Shown piece after piece: positions 10,020-21,640 of a stretch of DNA of 64,000 bases. Under the pieces are notes generated by a model. The model made no database searches and had not been told where the DNA came from. It worked only from the letters and a program-made list of their open reading frames with translations. Position 1 is the first letter of the stretch. Every line of letters starts with the position of its first letter. Location: assembly GCF_032884065.1 (NCBI RefSeq), contig NC_088881.1, positions 182,001 to 246,000 on the forward strand, read 5' to 3'. Source of the DNA: Artemia franciscana. Its lineage: Eukaryota > Arthropoda > Branchiopoda > Anostraca > Artemiidae. The position numbers and the translations under genes were made by a program.

Positions 10020-10330
10020 ATATATTTGGTATCTCAGCCATGTGGTGGTTGAATTGATGGTCACTAAGTTATGCAGTGGCAGAGTCATGTTAATTTACAT
10101 AGTGGTTGAGCTATGCTGTGGTTGGTTTTAATTTGGGGGAGTTTTGTGGTGGTTGAGCTATGTGGAGGTAGGGTTTGACGTGGTTGAGTTGGGTAGTGGT
10201 CGAGCTGATGGCTCTTGAGCTGTTCGGTGATTGAGTTTAAAATGTTGGTAGTTGAGTTTAAGGGGGTCGAGTTATTTTCGTTGAGTTGATGAAGTTTTAT
10301 ATGAAGATAGTTGACTTATGTGAGAATCAG
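10020..10330 (+). repeat. Degenerate GTGGTTGAG minisatellite
   Basis: Recurring variants of 'gtggttgagctatg' (for example near 10038, 10100, 10150 and 10195) with irregular spacing of about 20-35 bp. Non-coding. Confidence 0.7.
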
Positions 10331-11187
10331 GCTTGTAATAAATTAAAAACAAAATTATAAACAAAAGGTTCTTTTAAACAAAAATTTTATTTGTCAGAAA
10401 GATGGTCCCACAGTAAGTTGCAAAATTATAAAAAGCCTACATCATTCTGATAATTTTGTTTATGGTTTGCAAGCGGAGATTACGAAATTTTGTTCTAAAT
10501 GAATCATCAACTAATACTTCAATTTTCGGTTAAGATCTTCACAGGAGAAAGACTGTAGTGAAGCATTAAAATTTTCCATTAAAGTATAATAATTCTTATA
10601 AAACTTACTTTTTAAAAAGTATTTTGTATAGTTACCTCTGAACTTCCTTTTTTACTCTACGAGCTTTTTACAAGAAATATTTCAAACGAAGAATAGTGCT
10701 GTTTGGTCAATCAACCTGACTGTGTTTATTGTAAGTACTTCATAAGAAAAAAGTGCTGTGAAGTCGTTAATTTTTTTAATAAAAGGCACCTGTGCATGCA
10801 TCAAGCGCCGCCAAGAAGAGGCAGAGTCAACTGCCGTCGAAGAGTCGTAACGCAACCGGCTTAGGTGGCGCTGTTCTGCTGACTTTGAATCAATTCGAGC
10901 CAATTCTTTATTGCTTCAACCACATTGTTGGAACTTTTCTTATCTCATATGGTTTTTGGTTCCGAAATTCCTGCTTAAAAATCTAGGGTAAAAATTTAAA
11001 ATTAATCAAACATTCCTGCTTAATAATCCAGGTAAAAATCATCTTGTAGCGAAGGCAGCTACAATCTTGAGCATTTCTGATGTGGTTTACTGAAAGCACT
11101 GGGTGAAAGGATGGTAGTACAGCTAGGGATGGGGTTGGAGTTAGAGCTTCTGATGAGCTTCGCAATTTGCCACCAGCTTCATGGGCT
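10331..11187. other. Gene-free stretch with a small GC-richer island
   Basis: Mostly AT-rich. The interval 10795-10900 is GC-richer and open in both directions for 60-70 codons; neither frame resembles a known family and there are no splice signals I would trust. It may be the end of an unrecognised repeat. Confidence 0.4.
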
Positions 11188-11965
11188 AAAATACATTTGG
11201 TTGGTCCGATCTCGGACCAACCTTGATATCATCGATCTAGCACGTCCAGGAGCACCGAACTTGCCAAAGCACTGGAAATCCCCTCAACTCTTCCAAACAG
11301 AACATATCTAGTCCAATTATGTCAATAACGTATTTAGAACTTGTGCTTATTCTTCCCATCAAGTTTCATCCTGATATCTACACTCTAAGCGTTTTCCAAG
11401 CTTTCCGGTTTCCAAGATTTATGTTTCTCTTCTCCTCCCCCCTATGTCTCCGGATCCGATTCGAATTGAAAATGGAGTGTCTAAGACATATAATCTTTCT
11501 ATATCTTAAGTTTCATTTAGATCCGATCACCCATTCTTAAGATAAGGTTACCTCAATTTTCACATTTTCCAAGATTTCCGGTTTCCCACTCCAACTCCCC
11601 CAATGTCACCAGATCTGGTTGGGATTTAAAATAAGAGCTCTCAAGCACAAGATCCTTCTAGACATCAAATTTCATTAAGATCTGATAACGCGTTCATAAG
11701 TTAAAAATACCTCATTTTTTCTAATTTTTCCTAATTAACACCCCCCCCAACTCCTCCAAAGAGAACCAATCTGGTCTGGTTATTTCAATCACTATCTAGG
11801 ACTTGTGCTTATTCTTCCCATCAAGTATCATCACAATCTCTCCACTCTAAGCGTTTTCCAGGATTTTTGGTTTCTTCATCCAACTCCCCCCAGTGTCACT
11901 GGATCCGGTCAGGATTTATAGAAGAACTTTGAGTCGCAAGGTCCTTCCAAAAACCAAACTAAAAA
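11188..11965 (+). repeat. Dispersed repeat family R1, longer copy
   Basis: Inverted relative to the copy at 1-556. It contains two ~460-bp internal units: 'acttgtgcttattcttccc' begins at 11339 and again at 11801. Each carries 'actctaagcgttttcca' and a C-rich 'ccaactccccc' block. Ends at the (TA)n where a Helitron is inserted. No protein is encoded. Confidence 0.8.
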
Positions 11966-12003
11966 AAACTGAAAAAGAAACTATATATATATATATATAT
12001 ATA

Positions 12004-12046
12004 CTAGCTGTTGGGGTGGCGCTTCGCGCCACCCCAACACCTAGTT
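12004..12046 (-). other. Helitron 3' terminal palindrome
   Basis: Near-perfect inverted repeat with CTAG at both edges and GTGGCGC/GCGCCAC arms around a short TTCG-type loop. Animal Helitrons end in a hairpin followed by CTRR; here CTAG fits. The same structure is at 14198-14240, 19032-19073 and 19139-19181. Confidence 0.85.
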
Positions 12047-13568
12047 GGTGGGGGCGCTTCGCGCCCCCCCCAAGCCCCCCCGCGCGCGTAAGTCGTTACG
12101 CGCCATAATAGTTACGCGCCATTGTAGTTGTGTCCCTATGTCCCACCTGTGACTATAGATATATATATATATATATGGTTTTAACTACGTAAAACTTGCG
12201 AATATACAACATTCTTTGCTGTCCCATTGTCTTTGCATATAAATAGATTGTCAGGTTATCCCCCTGTTTCCCCCGGTGTCCCCGTTGTAGTTGTGTCCCT
12301 GTGTCCCGGTCGTCATTTATATTCCCTGTGTCCCGGGTCCCGGTCATCATTTGTATCCCGGTGTCCCGGTCTGTATATACATTCGTTTTTTAGTTTTGTT
12401 TTTCTCCTTTATTTTTTTCCTTTTTTTTTCTTTTTTAGCTTATTTAGATTTTTAGATTTTTTAGTTTTTTTTATTAGTTTTTAGTTTTTATTTCTTTTTA
12501 GTTTTTTTGTCCCGGTCGTCATTTATATCCCCCTGTTTCCCCCGGTGTCCCCGTTGTAGTTGTGTCCCTGTGTCCCGGTCGTTATTTATATTCCCTGTGT
12601 CCCGGTCGTCATTTGTATCCCGGTGTACCGGTCTGTATATACATTCGTTTTTTAGTTTTGTTTTTCTCCTTTATTTTTTTCCTTTTTTTTTCTTTTTTAG
12701 TTTATTTAGATTTTTAGATTTTTTAGTTTTTTTATTAGTTTTTAGTTTTTTTTTCTTTTTAGTTTTTTTGTAGTTTTTACCTTCTTTTTAGTTTTGTTAA
12801 TTTTTTTTTTTACTTGTGTCCTGGTCGTCATTTATACTCCCTGTGTCCCGGTGCTTTGTTGATTGCTAATCGAACATTCCTTTTGTCCTGGTCGCTTTCT
12901 CTTTGAGTGTCGTCATTTATTTTTTTCTTTTTTAGTTCTTTTAGTTTTTACCTTTTTTAGTTTTTTTTTAGTTTTTAGTTTTTTTAGTTTTTTACCTTTT
13001 TTTAGTTTTTTTAGTTTTTTAGCTTTTTTATTTTTTTTATTAGTTTTTAGTTTTTTTGTAGTTTTTGCCTTTTTTTTAGTTTTTTGTCCTGGTCGCTTTC
13101 TCTTTGAGTGTCGTCATTTATTAGTTTTTTCCTTTTTTTTTTTAGTTTTTTATTGGTTTTTACCTTTATTTTAGCTTATTTTTCAGTTTTTTCCTTTTTT
13201 TTAGTTTTTTTTTATTTTTTATTTTTTTTAGTTTTTTACCTTTTTTTAGTTTTTTTAGTTTTTTTAGTTTTTTAGCTTTTTTACTTTTTTTATTAGTTTT
13301 TAGTTTTTTTTTGTAGTTTTTGCCTTTTTTTAGTTTTTTCAGTTTTTTTTTTTAGTTTTTTATTGGTTTTTACCTTTATAGTTTTTTTAGTTTTTTAGCT
13401 TTTTTATTTTTTTTATTAGTTTTTAGTTTTTTTTGTAGTTTTTGCCTTTTTTTAGTTTTTTCAGTTTTGACGTCACCTAATCCAGTTTTTTCAGGTGACG
13501 TCACCTGACACATCCATCCACACATCCATCCACACATCCACAGACAGACAACTTATTTTTATATATAT

Positions 13569-13571
<3 letters not shown>
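12004..13571 (-). mobile_element. Non-autonomous Helitron, both ends present (minus strand)
   Basis: On the minus strand the element starts with TC at 13571-13570, followed by TATATATAAAAATAAGTTG, and ends with CTAG (complement at 12004-12007) inside a ~42-nt GC-rich palindrome. It sits between A and T in a (TA)n tract, the known Helitron target. Inside, in minus order: TGACGTCA boxes, a long A/T-rich simple sequence (12369-13490, TTTTTAG-type on the plus strand), CCCGG minisatellite pieces, a scrap of helicase C-terminus (about 12185-12260) and the GC-rich 3' region. It has no complete gene and would need an autonomous partner. A near-identical inverted copy of its 5' ~1.2 kb is at 62822-64000. 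Confidence 0.85.

Positions 13572-13635
<64 letters not shown>
13572..13635. repeat. (TA)n microsatellite
   Basis: Almost pure TA dinucleotide between two Helitron copies. The IYIYIY frames read from it are artefacts. Confidence 0.95.
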
Positions 13636-14087
13636 GCAGCAAGTCTGGTTTCATGGTGCTCTGGTAGTTCCTCGGCACGCCTTCTTTTTTCACTTTCTCT
13701 TTTAGCAGCAAGTCTGCTTTCGCGTTGCTCTGGTAGTTCCTCGGCACGCTTTCTGTTCTTTCTTTCTCTATCAGCCTCAAGCCTGTTTCCTTACTGTTCT
13801 TTTGATTCCTCGGAACGCTTTCTTTTCTGACTTTCTCTATCAGCAGCAAGTTTTTTGGCATAGACTCTTTGAGCATCTTCCTCGGCTGTTGCCATTGTAA
13901 GTTCATCAGTCATTTTAAAGTTAAACATTAATAGATTTCTACGTGAACGCATGTCTTATATATCTTTAATGACGTCACCGTCATAACAAAAATGACGACA
14001 ACTAACTTCATGACGTCAGTCAACACACAAACATGACGTCACTTGACAGACACATCCACAGACAACTTATTTTTATATATATATAGA
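13636..14087 (-). mobile_element. Helitron 5' fragment (minus strand)
   Basis: Carries a 5' end (TC complement at 14086-14087), three TGACGTCA octamers (13970, 14011 and 14034) and the start of the element's small basic ORF. The rest is replaced by (TA)n at 13572-13635. Confidence 0.8.
13640..13912 (-). pseudogene. Helitron basic N-terminal ORF, frameshifted
   Basis: Minus-strand start at about 13912 (MTDELTMATAEEDAQRVYAK), clearly the same protein as at 17847-18200. Later it contains repeats of the type RESxKRKRxEExxEQ, the Arg/Glu-rich repeat found near the N-terminus of many animal Helitron proteins. An in-frame stop and a shift in reading frame break it before it runs into the TA tract. 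Confidence 0.7.
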
Positions 14088-14128
14088 TATATATATATAT
14101 ATATCTATATATATATATATATATATAT

Positions 14129-14197
<69 letters not shown>
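14088..14197. repeat. (TA)n microsatellite
   Basis: Near-pure TA dinucleotide separating two Helitron ends. Confidence 0.95.
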
Positions 14198-14198
<1 letters not shown>

Positions 14199-14354
14199 TA
14201 GCTGTTGGGGTGGCGCTTCGCGCCACCCCAACACCTAGTTGGTGGGAGCGCTTCGTGCCCCCCCCAAGCCCCCCCGCACGCGTAAGTCGTTACGCGCCAT
14301 ATTAGTTACGCGCCATTGTAGTTGTGTCCCTATGTCCCACCTGTGAATATAGAT

Positions 14355-14447
<93 letters not shown>

Positions 14448-15912
14448 TTTAACTACGTAAAACTTGCGAATATACAACATTCTTTGCTGTCCCATTGTCT
14501 GTGCATATAAATAGATTGTCAGGTTTACCGACTCTTGAACATGCAACATATAATGGTCCATGGGAAAACAATCCGTATTCAGATCTATACCTCATGATTC
14601 TAATGATTGCCCTTGAGCTTTGTTGATGGTGATTGCTAATCGACCATTCCCTGAGTCGCCATCGTCATTTATATATCCCCCTGTGCCCCCCGGCGTCCCC
14701 TTTGTAGTTGTGTCCCTGTTTCCCGGTCGTCATTTATATTCCCTGTGTCCCGGTCGTCATTTGTGTCCCGGTGTCCCAGTCTGTGATTTCTCTTTGAGTG
14801 TCCCGGGCGTCATTTATATTCCCTGTGTCCCGGTCGTCATTTATATCCCCCTGTGCCCCCCGGCGTCCCCGTTGTAGTTGTGTCCCTGTGTCCCGGTCGT
14901 CATTTATATTCCCTGTGTCCCGGTCGTCATTGGTATCCCGGTGTCCCGGTCTGTATATACATTCGTTTTTTAGTTTTGTTTTTCTCCTTTATTTTTTTCC
15001 TTTTTTATTTTTTTTCTTTTTTAGTTTATTTAGATTTTTAGATTTTTTAGTTTTTTTATTAGTTTTTAGTTGTTTTTTTCTTTTTAGTTTTTTTGTAGTT
15101 TTTACCTTCTTTTTAGTTTGTTTAGTTTTTTTTTTACTTATGTCCTGGTCGTCATTGATACTCCCTGTGTCCCGGTGCTTTGTTGATTGCTAATCGAACA
15201 TTCCTTTTGTCCCGGTCGCTTTCTCTTTGAGTGTCGTCATTTATTTAGATTGTCAGGTTTACCGACTCTTGAACATGCAACATATAATTGTCCATGGGAA
15301 AAACAATCCATATTCAGATCTATACCTCATGATTCTAATGATTGCCCTTGAGCTTTGTTGATGGTGATTGCTAATTTAGTTTTTTTCCTTTTTTCTTTTT
15401 ACTTTTTTTTTAGTTTTTATCTTTTTTATTTTTTTTTATTTTTATTCTTAATTTTATTAGTTTTCTTTTTCTCTTCTATTTTTCAGTTTTTTCCTTTTTT
15501 TTAAGTTTTTTTTTGTTTTTAGTTTTTTTAGTTTTTTAGTTTTTTTAGTTTTTTAGCTTTTTTATTTTTCTTATTAGTTTTTAGTTTTTTTTTTGTAGTT
15601 TTTGCCTTTTTTTAGTTTTTTCAGTTTTTTTTTAGTTTTTAGTTTTTTACCTTTTTTAGCCTAACCACGATTTGAACCTGGGACCTTCATTCTCCGTTCT
15701 GACACCCTCTCTCATCGAGTGACTACTCCAGCATGTTCATTTTGGTGTTTTAAATGGTATATTATTAACCAAATTAATGTGTTTTACAATATACTAAGCA
15801 TCGTCAAAGCAAAAATGACGACAACTAATTTCATGACGTCAGCCGACACAGAAACATTACGTCACCTGATCCACAGACAGACAGACAGACAACTTATTTT
15901 TATATATATAGA
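14198..15912 (-). mobile_element. Non-autonomous Helitron with internal duplication (minus strand)
   Basis: 3' palindrome and CTAG complement at 14198-14240; 5' TC complement at 15911-15912. Inside: TA tract (14355-14444), helicase C-terminal scrap (14455-14655), CCCGG minisatellite (14660-14960), TTTTTAG-type tract (14960-15230), then a second helicase scrap and T-rich tract (15250-15657) and a 250-bp unique 5' region (15658-15910). The unique region has one intact TGACGTCA and one mutated, and on the minus strand a tRNA T-arm-like stretch, CCCAGGTTCAAATCGTGG. Confidence 0.8.
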
Positions 15913-16583
15913 TAGATAGATTTACCGACTCTTGAACATGCAACATATAATTGTCCATGGGAAGAACAATCCATATTCAGATCTATACCTCATGATTCTA
16001 ATGATTGCCCTTGAGCTTTGTTGATGGTGATTGCTAATTTAGTTTTTTTTCGTTTTTTCTTTTTACTTTTTTTTTTAATTTTTATCTTTTTATTTTTTTT
16101 TATTTTTATTCTTAATTTTATTAGTTTTCTTTTTCTCTTCTATTTTTCAGTTTTTTCCTTTTTTTTAAGTTTTTTTTTAGTTTTTAGTTTTTTTAGTTTT
16201 TTGGTTTTTTTAGTTTTTTTAGTTTTTTAGCTTTTTTATTTTTTTTATTAGTTTTTAGTTTTTTTTTGTAGTTTTTGCCTTTTTTTAGTTTTTTCAGTTT
16301 TTTTTTTAGTTTTTAGTTTTTTACCTTTTTTAGCCTAACCACGATTTGAACCTGGGACCTTCATTCTCCGTTCTGACACCCTCTCTCATCGAGTGACTAC
16401 TCCAGCATGTTCATTTTGGTGTTTTAAATGGTATATTATTAACCAAATTAATGTGTTTTACAATATACTAAGCATCGTCAAAGCAAAAATGACGACAACT
16501 AATTTCATGACGTCAGCCGACACAGAAACATGACGTCACCTGATCCACAGCCAGACAGACAGACAACTTATTTTTATATATAT

Positions 16584-16586
<3 letters not shown>
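15913..16586 (-). repeat. Tandem copy of the Helitron 5' ~670 bp
   Basis: Repeats 15250-15912 with a period of 663-674 bp: 'tttaccgact' at 15258 and 15921, 'agcctaacc' at 15658 and 16332. It ends in a second Helitron 5' terminus (16585-16586). Both TGACGTCA boxes are intact here, while one is mutated in the other copy. Confidence 0.9.
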
Positions 16587-17682
<1,096 letters not shown>

Positions 17683-17846
17683 ATATATATAAAAATAAGT
17701 TGTCTGTCTGTGTGTCTGTCTGTGGATCAGGTGACGTCATGTTTCTGTGTCGACTGACGTCATGAAGTTAGTTGTCGTCATTTTTGCTATGACAGTGACG
17801 TCATTAAAGATATTTAAGACATATATGTTCACGTAGAAATCTATTA

Positions 17847-18200
17847 ATGTTTAAGTTTAAAATGACTGATGAACTTACAATGGCAAAAGCCGATGAAGGG
17901 GCTCAAAGAGTCTATGCCAAAAAACTTGCTGCTGATAGAGAAAGTCAGAAAAGAAAGCGTGCCGAGGAATCAAAAGAACAGCAAGGAAACAGGCTTGAGG
18001 CTAAAGAACGCAAAACCGCGCAGTTAGATGAAGATCCACCTGGACAGCGAGAGTCAAAACATATCAAAACTGAAAATGATAGCGATGATGATTGGGTTTG
18101 GGATTTTGACTTGGATAAGGTCATCAATGCCTACCAGATTTTAGTTAAATGTAAAAAACTAATAAATACTAAAAAGAAAAAACACTCAAAGAGAAATTAA
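17847..18200 (+). CDS. Helitron-borne small basic protein
   Basis: 117 codons from the first ATG; a second ATG at 17862 matches the start in the copy at 13912 and is the more likely start. The middle is Arg/Lys/Glu-rich and probably helical (RESQKRKRAEESKEQQGNR), then an acidic patch (DSDDDWVWDFDLDK) and a lysine-rich tail that runs into the minisatellite. The Arg/Glu repeat is typical of the region before the zinc finger in animal Helitron proteins, so this is probably the N-terminus of the transposase cut off by internal deletion. Whether it is expressed is unknown. Confidence 0.55.
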   Translation: MFKFKMTDELTMAKADEGAQRVYAKKLAADRESQKRKRAEESKEQQGNRLEAKERKTAQLDEDPPGQRESKHIKTENDSDDDWVWDFDLDKVINAYQILVKCKKLINTKKKKHSKRN

Positions 18201-18414
18201 AGACCGGGACACAAATGACGGCCGGGACAGAGGGAATATAAATAACGACCGGGACACTCAAAGAGAAATTACAGACTGGGATACCGGGACACAAATGACG
18301 ACCGGGACACAGGGAATATAAATGACGACCAGGACATAGGTATTTAAGAATATCGTTCAAAGACAAATTTTTAATTGTAAGAAGACCGTTGAAAGAGAAA
18401 TTTCTAATTGTAAA

Positions 18415-18540
18415 ATGACTGAAGAACCTACAATGGCAACACCCGAGGAAGCTGCTCAAAACGAATGTATTCAAGCCGAAGTAGCTGAGTTGGTAAAGCG
18501 TTATGTTTCAGGTTCTAGGTCCGAGAGGCTCCAGGTTTGA
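18415..18540 (+). pseudogene. Second, diverged start of the Helitron N-terminal ORF
   Basis: MTEEPTMATPEEAAQNECIQ resembles the start at 17862 (MTDELTMAKADEGAQRVYAK) and is open for about 40 codons. It ends in a stretch like the T-arm of a tRNA (CCAGGTTTGAACC at about 18530), which suggests fusion with a SINE piece. Confidence 0.5.
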
Positions 18541-18848
18541 ACCTTGGCTTTAGCATTAATACAAAAGAAGAAAAAAACTAAAAAAGGTAAAAACTACAAA
18601 AAAACTAAAAAGAAAATATATATATATATTTATATATATATATATATAATATAAATGACGACCGGGACACAGGGACACATCATTAGAATAATGAGGTATA
18701 GATCTGAATACGGATTGTTTTTCCCATGGACAATTATATGTTGCATGTTCAAGAGTCAGTAAACCTGACAATCTATTTATATGCATAGACAATGGGACAG
18801 CGAAGAATGTTGTATATTCGCATGTTTACGTAGTTAAGAACATATATA

Positions 18849-18927
<79 letters not shown>

Positions 18928-19072
18928 ATTCACAGGTGGGACACAACTACAATGGCGCGTAACTAATTTGGCGCGTAACGACTTACGCGCGCGGGGGGGC
19001 TTGGGGGGGGGGGGGGCGAAGCGCCCCACCAACTAGGTGTTGGGGTGGCGCGAAGCGCCACCCCAACAGCTA

Positions 19073-19073
<1 letters not shown>

Positions 19074-19138
<65 letters not shown>
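19074..19138. repeat. (TA)n microsatellite
   Basis: Lies between the complete Helitron and the coding Helitron fragment. Confidence 0.95.
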
Positions 19139-19140
<2 letters not shown>

Positions 19141-20174
19141 TAGCTGTTGGGTTGGTGATTCGCGCCACCCCAACACCTAGTAGCTTGAGTAGATGTGTTC
19201 AAATCGGGACTTTGTCTAAAATTTGTCCCTATTGCAACTTGAAATTCAATGGTGAAACAATGGGAATGTGTTGCGCCTCAGGAAAAGTTAAACTTCCTCT
19301 ATTGGCTGCACCACCAGAGCCATTGAAGACTTTCCTTACTGGAACTACGTCAGAATCTAAGCGTTTTTATAAACAAATCAGAAAATATAACTCATGTTTC
19401 CAAATGACGTCGTTTGGAGCAGAAATCGAAAATCCAGATCAATTTATGTCTACTTTCAAAGTAAAAGGGCAAATTTATCATAGAGCAGGGTCCCTTCTAC
19501 CATTCTCAGGCGAGAATCATAAATTTTTACAATTGTACTTCATCAGTGATAGAAATTCTGAATTGAATGCACGTTGCGAAATTTTTCCCAACGTTGAAAG
19601 GACAATAGTTTCCCAATTGCAACATCTTTTCCACGAAAATAATAATTTAGTGCGTCTGTTCAAAACAGCCATCGATTTGATGCCTACTGATACGCATAAA
19701 ATTGGTATTTCCGCTGACAAAACGCCTCCTGGCCAACATGTGCGTGCAAAAAAACTGCTGTATACTGAAGTGCCTTCGTATTACACGTGGAATACTAAAA
19801 ATAAAGTACTTGAACGTCGAAAACAGGGTAAGTCAGTCGACGGCCAACCTACCATCTTCAAAGATACCACGATAGGAAGACTCTACACCGTTCACCCCAA
19901 TCAACATGAATGCTTCTTTCTATGCCTGCTTTTGGTGAATGTACCCGGTCCGACATCCTTTGAGTATTTGAGAACTGTAAACGTTACTATACATGACACT
20001 TACCGTAGTGCATGCAAAGCTCTGAATTTGTTGGAGAATGACCAACACTGGGATAACTGCATCAATGACGCGTGCGAAATGTCAACCCCAAGTCAAATTC
20101 GTGCATTGTTTGGCATCATTTTAACAACTTGCTCTCCATCAGCTCCTACAGAGTTATGGGAAAAATATAAGTAA
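19139..20174 (+). pseudogene. Helitron Rep-helicase, N-terminal part with internal deletion
   Basis: Opens with a solo terminal palindrome (19139-19181) fused to coding sequence. From about 19200 the frame matches the start of animal Helitron proteins: zinc-finger-like CPYCNLKF...MCCASGKVKLP, then the Helitron-like N domain (YNSCFQMTSFGAEIENPDQF, YHRAGSLLPF, ADKTPPGQHVR). Directly after that it jumps to a segment that normally lies several hundred residues later, just before the helicase (LLYTEVPSYYTWN, VHPNQHECFFLCLLLVNVPG). The HUH Rep domain is therefore deleted; related Rep sequence lies at 23766-24794. Stop at 20172-20174. Confidence 0.88.
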
Positions 20175-20177
20175 AAA

Positions 20178-20729
20178 ATGTCCGAAGATATACTCCATCG
20201 AAAACAGTTAGAGACGTCAGATATGACTTTTGATTTTACATCAGAAATTTATAACTACACTTTAGTTATTATAGAAGATTTGTGCGTACGTATGGCAAAC
20301 AAACCTCTTCAGGATTTGGGAATGCCTTCACCTAACCGTATCGCTGCTGTTTCGACATGTGTAGAATTGGATCGTGAACAAAGTTACAGTACGAGTGATC
20401 TATTGTCGTATGTACAAAATAACATTTCCAAGTTAACGTCGGAACAAAAAGACATTTATGATACGATAATGCATTGTGTCGATAACAACGTTGGAGAAAT
20501 TTTCTTTTTGGATGCGCCAGGAGGAACTGGTAAAAAGTTTGTGATAAAACTGATTCTGGCATCAATTCGATCAAAAAATGATATAGCGTTGGCAATTGCG
20601 TCGTCCGGAATAGCCGCAATATTGCTGCCTGGTGGAAGAACTGCTCATTCCGCTTTGAAATTGCCTCTGAATTTGCATTCTACAGAAACTCCCACGTGCA
20701 ATATTTCCAAATCATATGGGATGGGGTAA
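20178..20729 (+). pseudogene. Helitron PIF1-type helicase, ATPase start (mutant Walker A)
   Basis: Continues the Helitron protein after a stop. Matches the helicase N-region (KLTSEQKDIYDTIM) and Walker A in LDAPGGTGKKFVIKL, where the usual GKT has become GKK; loss of that Thr should abolish Mg/ATP binding. The following ASSGIAAILLPGGRTAHSAL motif Ia region is well kept. Ends by frameshift at 20729. Confidence 0.88.
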
Positions 20730-20964
20730 AGTATTGCAGCAATGCAAACTTATTATTTGGGATGAGTGCACAATGGCACACAAAAAATCGCTCGAGGCTC
20801 TGGATCTTTCCACCACAAAATGGCTGCAACCGCTGCTTTGCTCTGGGACTCAAATAAATGCCTATGCCAACCGTTTATTTTGTAGAACTACCTGCACCTT
20901 TAAAACGAAAGCGCCAACCTACGGCACTACTGTCTCTGAAACTCGAAACTGGATGCGCGTCTAG
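20716..20964 (+). pseudogene. Helitron helicase, Walker B fragment
   Basis: Picks up the protein in the next frame: KVLQQCKLIIWDECTMAHKK contains the Walker B/DEAD-like WDEC motif of PIF1/Helitron helicases. After about 25 codons similarity breaks off and the remaining codons to 20964 do not match the expected next motifs, so the helicase is truncated here. Confidence 0.82.
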
Positions 20965-20999
20965 TTTTTTGATAGTTCTAAATCCGATAGAGTATCTCA

Positions 21000-21640
21000 G
21001 AATTTTTGCAAAATAGCAATTTGGCTTAAATAACAAGTTCGTGAAACTTGTCGCTTGCTGATTTGTCGTCTATGAAACAAAATGCAGGTTGATTGTTTTT
21101 CCTCGTGAAACTTGTTGCATGCTGATTTGTTTGAAAAAATTTTATTCTTGGAACTTGTTGTGTGCTGATTTTTGCTCATGAAAGTTGTTGCACGTTGATT
21201 TATCTCTTTGTGAAACTTTTACATTCATTGTTTTCCTTCTGAAACTGATTTTGTTCTTGGAACTTGTTGATCTCTGATTTCTTGTTCGTGGAAATTGCTG
21301 CAGGCTGATTGTTTGTTCGTGAAACATGTTGCAAGTTGATTTTTCCCTTCCTGAAACTTGCATATTGAGTTTTATGCCTTTAAAATGATATTGTTCATGG
21401 AATTTGCTGCCTGCTGATTTTTGTTCGTGAAACTTGTTGTGTGCTGATTTTTGTTGGTGAAACTTGTTGCATGCTGACTTTTCTGTTTGTGAGACTTTTG
21501 CATTGATTTTTCTCCTCGTGAAACCAGTTTTGTTCATGGAACTTGTTGCGTGCTAATTTTTGCTCGTGAAATTCGTCGCGTGCTGATTTTTATTCGTGAA
21601 ACTTGTTGCAGCTTGATTTTTCTTTTCGTGAAACTTGCTC
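21000..21640 (+). repeat. ~30-bp minisatellite, first block
   Basis: Tandem diverged units around 'cgtgaaacttgttgcatgct' plus 'gatttttgtt', 30-33 bp each. Because the unit is near a multiple of three, the minus strand reads as a 131-codon frame of SAHNKFHEQK-like repeats (21142-21537), which is a repeat artefact unless shown otherwise. Continues at 22313-23760 after a LINE relic and a SINE. Confidence 0.85.

Larger units (their letters stand above)
17680..19073 (+). mobile_element. Complete non-autonomous Helitron, 1394 bp (plus strand)
   Basis: Starts TC at 17680-17681 after an A and ends CTAG at 19070-19073 before a T, which is the expected A/T insertion. The 3' end has the 42-nt palindrome. 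Order inside: TGACGTCA octamers (17732, 17755 and 17796), small basic ORF (17847-18200), CCGGGACAC minisatellite (18185-18345), a second diverged copy of the ORF start (about 18415-18540), an A-rich tract, helicase C-terminal scrap (18685-18830), TA tract (18843-18920) and the GC-rich 3' region with GGCGCGTAAC boxes. It lacks the Rep and most of the helicase. Confidence 0.9.

Noticed and set aside
12369..13490. Direct repeats regular enough for a CRISPR array
   Set aside because: The units are simple sequence of irregular length with no unique spacers, and the context is a eukaryotic Helitron.
19139..19181. A rho-independent terminator or riboswitch-like hairpin
   Set aside because: It is the Helitron terminal palindrome, identical in plan at four places, and the genome is eukaryotic.
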